From the NCBI RefSeq assembly GCF_029227915.1, contig NC_079883.1, forward strand, positions 30,568,001 to 30,632,000: a DNA stretch of 64,000 nucleotides. Direction: 5' to 3'. Below the pieces are notes generated by a model. The model ran no database searches. It was not told where the DNA came from and saw only the letters and a list, made by a program, of their open reading frames with translations. Below are positions 59,873 to 64,000 of the stretch, piece after piece (the stretch's first letter is position 1; every line of letters starts with the position of its first letter). Made by a program: the position numbers and the translations under genes. The stretch comes from Hydractinia symbiolongicarpus. Taxonomy: Eukaryota > Cnidaria > Hydrozoa > Anthoathecata > Hydractiniidae.

Positions 59873-62340
59873 CTATACGGGCCAAGCCCGGGATTTACGG
59901 GAAATCGCGGGTTTTCGTTTGCCGGCGATTAAACCTCTTTCATTAAGCGTCTCATCAAAAATGAAAACATTTTTGAAAACTACAAGTCTCATGCGTTTTA
60001 GTGGTGAAAAAATAAATTAAAAAATCGTTCGGGAAATGAGTTTACTTCCTGGGTACTTTCTTTGTATACTTTTGACTATACGGGCCAAGCCCGAGATTTA
60101 CGGGAAATCGCGGGTTTTCGTTTGCCGGCGATTAAACTTCTTTTATTCAGCGTCTCATCAAAAATGAAAACATTTTTGAAAACTACAAGTCTTATGCGTT
60201 TTAGTGGTGAAAAAATAATTTAAAAAATCGTTCCGAAAATGAGTTTACTCACAGGGTACTTTCTTTGTATACATTCGACTATACGGGCCAAGCCCGGGAT
60301 TTACGGGAAATCGCGGGTTTTCGTTTGCCGGCGATTAAACCTCTTTCATTAAGCGTCTTATCCAAAATGAAAACATTTTTGAAAACTACAAGTCTCATTC
60401 GTTTTAGTGGTAAAAAAAAAATTTAAAAAATTGTTTGGGAAATGAGTTTACTCCCTGGGTACTTTCTTTGTATACATTCGACTATACGGGCCAAGCCCGG
60501 GATTTACGGGAAATCGCGGGTTTTCGTTTGCCGGCGATTAAACCTCTTTCATTAAACGTCTCATCAAAAATGAAAACATTTTTGAAAACTACAAGTCTTA
60601 TGCGTTTTAGTGGTGAAAAGATAATTTAAAAAATCGTTTTGGAAATGAGTTTACTCACAGGGTACTTTCTTTGTATACATTCGACTATACGGGCCAAGCC
60701 CGGGATTTACGGGAAATCGCGGGTTTTCGTTTGCCGGCGATTAAACCACTTTTATTCAGCGTCTCATCAAAAATGAAAACATTTTTGAAAACTACAAGTC
60801 TCATGCGTTTAGTGGTGAAAAAATAATTTAAAAAATCGTTAGGGAAATGAGTTTACTCCATGGGTACTTTCTTTTTATACTTTTGACTATACGGGCTGAG
60901 TCCGGATTTACGGGAAGTCGCGGATTTTCGTTTGCCGGCGATTAAACTTCTTTTATTCAGCGTCTCATCAAAAATAAAAACATTTTTAAAAACTACAAGT
61001 CTCATGGGCTTTAGTGGTGAAATAATAATTTAAAAAATCGTTCGGGAAATGCGTTTACACCCTGGGTACTTTCTTTGTATACTTTTGACTATACGGGCCG
61101 AGTCCGGGATTTACGGGAAATCGCGGGTTTTCGTTTGCCGGCGATTAAACTTCTTTTATTCAGCGTCTCATCAAAAATGAAAACATTTTTAAAAACTACA
61201 AGTCTCATGGGCTTTAGTGGTGAAATAATAATTTAAAAAATCGTTCGGAAAATGAGTATACACCCTGGGTACCTTCTTTGTATACTTTTGACTATACCAG
61301 CCGAGTCCGGGATTTACGGGAAATCGCTGGTTTTCCTTTGCCGGCGATTAAACTTCTTTTGTTCAGCGTCTGATCTAAAATGAAAACATTTTTGAAAACT
61401 ACAAGTCTCAAGCGTTTTAGTGGTGAAAGAAAAATTTAAAAAATCGTTCGGGAAATGAGTTTATTCCCTGGGTAATTTCTTTGTATACATTCGACTATAC
61501 GGGCCAAGCCCGGGATTTACGGGAAATCGCGGGTTTTCGTTTGCCGGCGATTAAACCACTTTTATTCAGCGTCTCATCAAAAATGAAAACATTTTTGAAA
61601 ACTACAAGTCTCATGCGTTTTAGTGGTAAAAAAAAAATTTAAAAAATCGTTCCGGAAATGAGTTTACTCACAGGGTACTTTCTTTGTATACATTCGACTA
61701 TACGGCCAAACCCGGGATTTACGGGAAATCGCGGGTTTTCGTTTGCCGGCGATTAAACCTCTTTCATTAAGCGTCTCATCAAAAATGAAAACATTTTTGA
61801 AAACTACAAGTCTCATGCGTTTTAGTGGTGAAATAATAATTTAAAAAATCGTTCGGGAAATAAGTTTACACCCTGGGTACTTTCTTTGTATACTTTTGAC
61901 TATACGGGCCGAGTCCGGGATTTACGGGAAGTCGCGGGTTTTCGTTTGCCGGCGATTAAACTTCTTTTATTCAGCGTCTCATCAAAAATGAAAACATTTT
62001 TAAAAACTACAAGTCTCATGGGCTTTAGTGGTGAAATAATAATTTAAAAAATCGTTCGGAAAATGAGTTTACACCCTGGGTACTTTCTTTGTATACTTTT
62101 GACTATACGAGCCGAGTCCGGGATTTACGGGAAATCGCTGGTTTTCCTTTGCCGGCGATTAAACTTCTTTTGTTCAGCGTCTGATCAAAAATGAAAACAT
62201 TTTTGAAAACTACAAGTCTCAAGCGTTTTAGTGGTGAAAGAAAAATTTAAAAAATCGTTCGGGAAATGAGTTTATTCCCTGGGTAATTTCTTTGTATACA
62301 TTCGACTATACGGGCCAAGCCCGGGATTTACGGGAGATCG
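59873..62340 (+). repeat. ~2.5-kb duplication, right copy (offset ~6491)
   Basis: Partner of 53381-55849. It ends at the 51-bp deletion beginning after 62340. Private changes include GAGTATACACC near 61253, GTACCTTC near 61269 and CTATACCAGCC near 61293. Confidence 0.84.
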
Positions 62341-62341
62341 A
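62340..62341 (+). other. Deletion junction in one monomer (~51 bp lost)
   Basis: CGGGAGATCG runs directly into AAATGAAAAC. Compared with 55850-55905, the segment holding GCCGGCGATTAAAC, the T-rich stretch and the first GTCT box is missing, giving a monomer of about 152 bp. Little or no microhomology is visible at the junction. It was seen only once. Confidence 0.85.
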
Positions 62342-64000
62342 AATGAAAACATTTTTGAAAACTACAAGTTTCATGCGTTTAAGTGGTAAAAAAAAAATTT
62401 AAAAAATCGTTCGGGAAATGAGTTTACACCCTGGGTACTTTCTTTGTATACTTTTGACTATACGGGCCGAGTCCGGGATTTACGGGAAATCGCAGGTTTT
62501 CGTTTGCCGGCGATTAAACTTCTTTTATTCAGCGTCTCATCAAAGATGAAAACATTTTTGAAAACTACAAGTCTCATGCGTTTTAGTGGTGAAATAATAA
62601 TTTAAAAAATCGTTCGGTAAATGAGTTTACACCCTGGGTACTTTCTTTGTATACTTTTGACTATACGGGCCGAGTCCGGGATTTACGGGAAATCGCGGGT
62701 TTTCGTTTGCTGGCGATTAAACTTCTTTTATTCAGCGTCTCATCAAAAATGAAAACATTTTTGAAAACTACAAGTCTCATGCGTTTTAGTGGTGAAATAA
62801 TAATTTAAAAAATCGTTCGGTAAATGAGTTTACACCCTGGGTACTTTCTTTGTATACTTTTGACTATACGGGCCGAGTCCGGGATTTACGGGAAATCGCT
62901 GGTTTTCCTTTGCTGGCGATTAAACTTCTTTTATTCAGCGTCTCATCAAAAATGAAAACATTTTTAAAAACTACAAGTCTCATGGGCTTTAGTGGTGAAA
63001 TAATAATTTAAAAAAACGTTCGAAAAATGAGTTTACACCCTAGGTACTTTCTTTGTATACTTTTGACTATACCAGCCGAGTCCGGGATTTACGGGAAATC
63101 GCTGGTTTTCCTTTGCCGGCGATTGAACTTCTTTTGTTCAGCGTCTGATCAAAAATGAAAACATTTTTGAAAACTACAAGTCTCAAGCGTTTTAGTGGTG
63201 AAAGAAAAATTTATAAAATCGTTCGGGAAATGAGTTTATTCCCTGGGTAATTTCTTTGTATACATTCGACTATACGGGCCAAGCCCGGGATTTACGGGAA
63301 ATCGCGGGTTTTCGTTTGCCGGCGATTAAACCACTTTTATTCAGCGTCTCATCAAAAATAAAAACATTTTTGAAAACTACAAGTCTCATGCGTTTTAGTG
63401 GTAAAAAAAAAATTTAAAAAATCGTTCCGGAAATGAGTTTACTCACAGGGTACTTTCTTTGTATACATTCGACTATACGGGCCAAGCCCGGGATTTACGG
63501 GAAATCGCGGGTTTTCGTTTGCCGGCGATTAAACCTCTTTCATTAAGCGTCTCATCAAAAATGAAAACATTTTTGAAAACTACAAGTCTCATGCGTTTTA
63601 GTGGTGAAATAATAATTTAAAAAATCCTTCGGGAAATAAGTTTACACCCTGGGTACTTTCTTTGTATACTTTTGACTATACGGGCCGAGTCCGGGATTTA
63701 CGGGAAATCGCAGGTTTTTCTTTGCCGGCGATTAAACTTCTTTTGTTCAGCGTCTGATCAAAAATGAAAACATTTTTGAAAACTACAAGTCTCAAGCGTT
63801 TTAGTGGTGAAAGAAAAATTTAAAAAATCGTTCGGGAAATGAGTTTATTCCCTGGGTAATTTCTTTGTATACATTCGACTATACGGGCCAAGCCCGGGAT
63901 TTACGGGAGATTGCAAGATTTCGTTTGCCGGCGATTAAACCTCTTTCATTAAGCGTCTCATCAAAAATAAAAACATTTTTAAAAACTACAAGTCTCATGG

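Larger units (their letters stand above)
1..64000 (+). repeat. Continuous ~203-bp satellite DNA array (whole window)
   Basis: Every part of the window aligns to one monomer family. The landmark GCCGGCGATTAAAC recurs at 203-bp steps (ttgc starts at 1, 204, 407 and 610), with shorter steps where A-rich tracts contract or monomers are truncated. All copies read in the same direction, and I saw no inversion, transposon or unique sequence. Both ends of the window lie inside the array, so its true size is unknown. Copies differ by scattered substitutions and by length changes in one A-rich tract. Satellites of this size and density typically occupy centromeres or pericentromeric and subtelomeric heterochromatin. 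Which one applies here is inference. I do not recognise the family by name. Confidence 0.97.
50250..64000 (+). repeat. Domain V: satellite with 6-mer, 9-mer and 6.5-kb-offset duplications
   Basis: Monomers of the same family continue to the window end. Frequent forms are GTCTTATGCG with GAAAAAATAATTT and TCGTTCCGG, TTTCCTTTGCCGG, TTTCATAAAGCG, GATTTAGGGGAAG and GGGTAATTTC. The stretch 62341-64000 has the same variants, with no further gene or foreign sequence. No coding region is supported. Confidence 0.84.

Noticed and set aside
1-64000. CRISPR array or other spacer-repeat system
   Set aside because: The unit is a full 203-bp monomer with no unique spacers. All parts of each period are repeated.

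Overview
The whole 64 kb window is one uninterrupted satellite DNA array. A monomer of about 203 bp is repeated head to tail roughly 315 times (64000/203), always in the same orientation. I found no protein-coding gene, RNA gene, transposon, unique sequence or CRISPR-type array in it. The open reading frames present are by-products of repetition. The monomer length is not a multiple of three, so frames do not carry through, and the same peptides recur on both strands wherever a monomer happens to lack a stop. The material is eukaryotic heterochromatin-type satellite, plausibly centromeric or pericentromeric. The species cannot be named from sequence alone. The monomer is AT-rich (first copy, positions 1-203: about 37% GC by hand count) yet unusually rich in CpG. 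That argues against a genome where satellites lose CpG through heavy cytosine methylation, and would fit, for example, insects with CpG-rich genomes.

Monomer anatomy, read from the GCCGGC motif: (1) a T-rich stretch beginning ATTAAAC; (2) a perfect 9-bp inverted repeat, TCAAAAATG / CATTTTTGA, around AAAA, flanked by GTCTCAT direct repeats 37 bp apart; (3) GCGTTTTAGTGGT followed by a length-variable A-rich tract; (4) TCGTTCGGGAAATGAG and a variable box before GGTACTTTCTTTGTATAC; (5) a two-state box (ATTCGAC or TTTTGAC) before TATACGGG; (6) a GC-rich segment with four CGGG motifs about 10 bp apart and a small GC hairpin.

Layout. Five domains differ in their prevailing variants and local duplications. 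About 1-9.55 kb carries a 2435-bp 12-mer present twice, with a nested 1015-bp 5-mer, and A-only tract monomers of about 195 bp. About 9.55-19.65 kb carries a 1210-bp 6-mer family. About 19.65-38.3 kb carries 87-bp truncated monomers, an AAATCATTTTT dyad variant, and a block family copied at 1.7, 2.7 and 8.3 kb offsets. About 38.3-50.25 kb carries a 1827-bp 9-mer, a 2638-bp 13-mer and a 2637-bp 13-mer with a nested 811-bp 4-mer. About 50.25-64 kb carries 1217-bp and 1826-bp blocks and a 6.49-kb-offset duplication. Near-identical copies at several nested scales show repeated recent unequal exchange or similar amplification. Several junctions can be mapped to tens of bases, mostly between the central dyad and the A-rich tract.

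Nothing here acts as an operon or pathway. Any function would be structural (kinetochore or heterochromatin platform) or through satellite transcripts. Both are inference.
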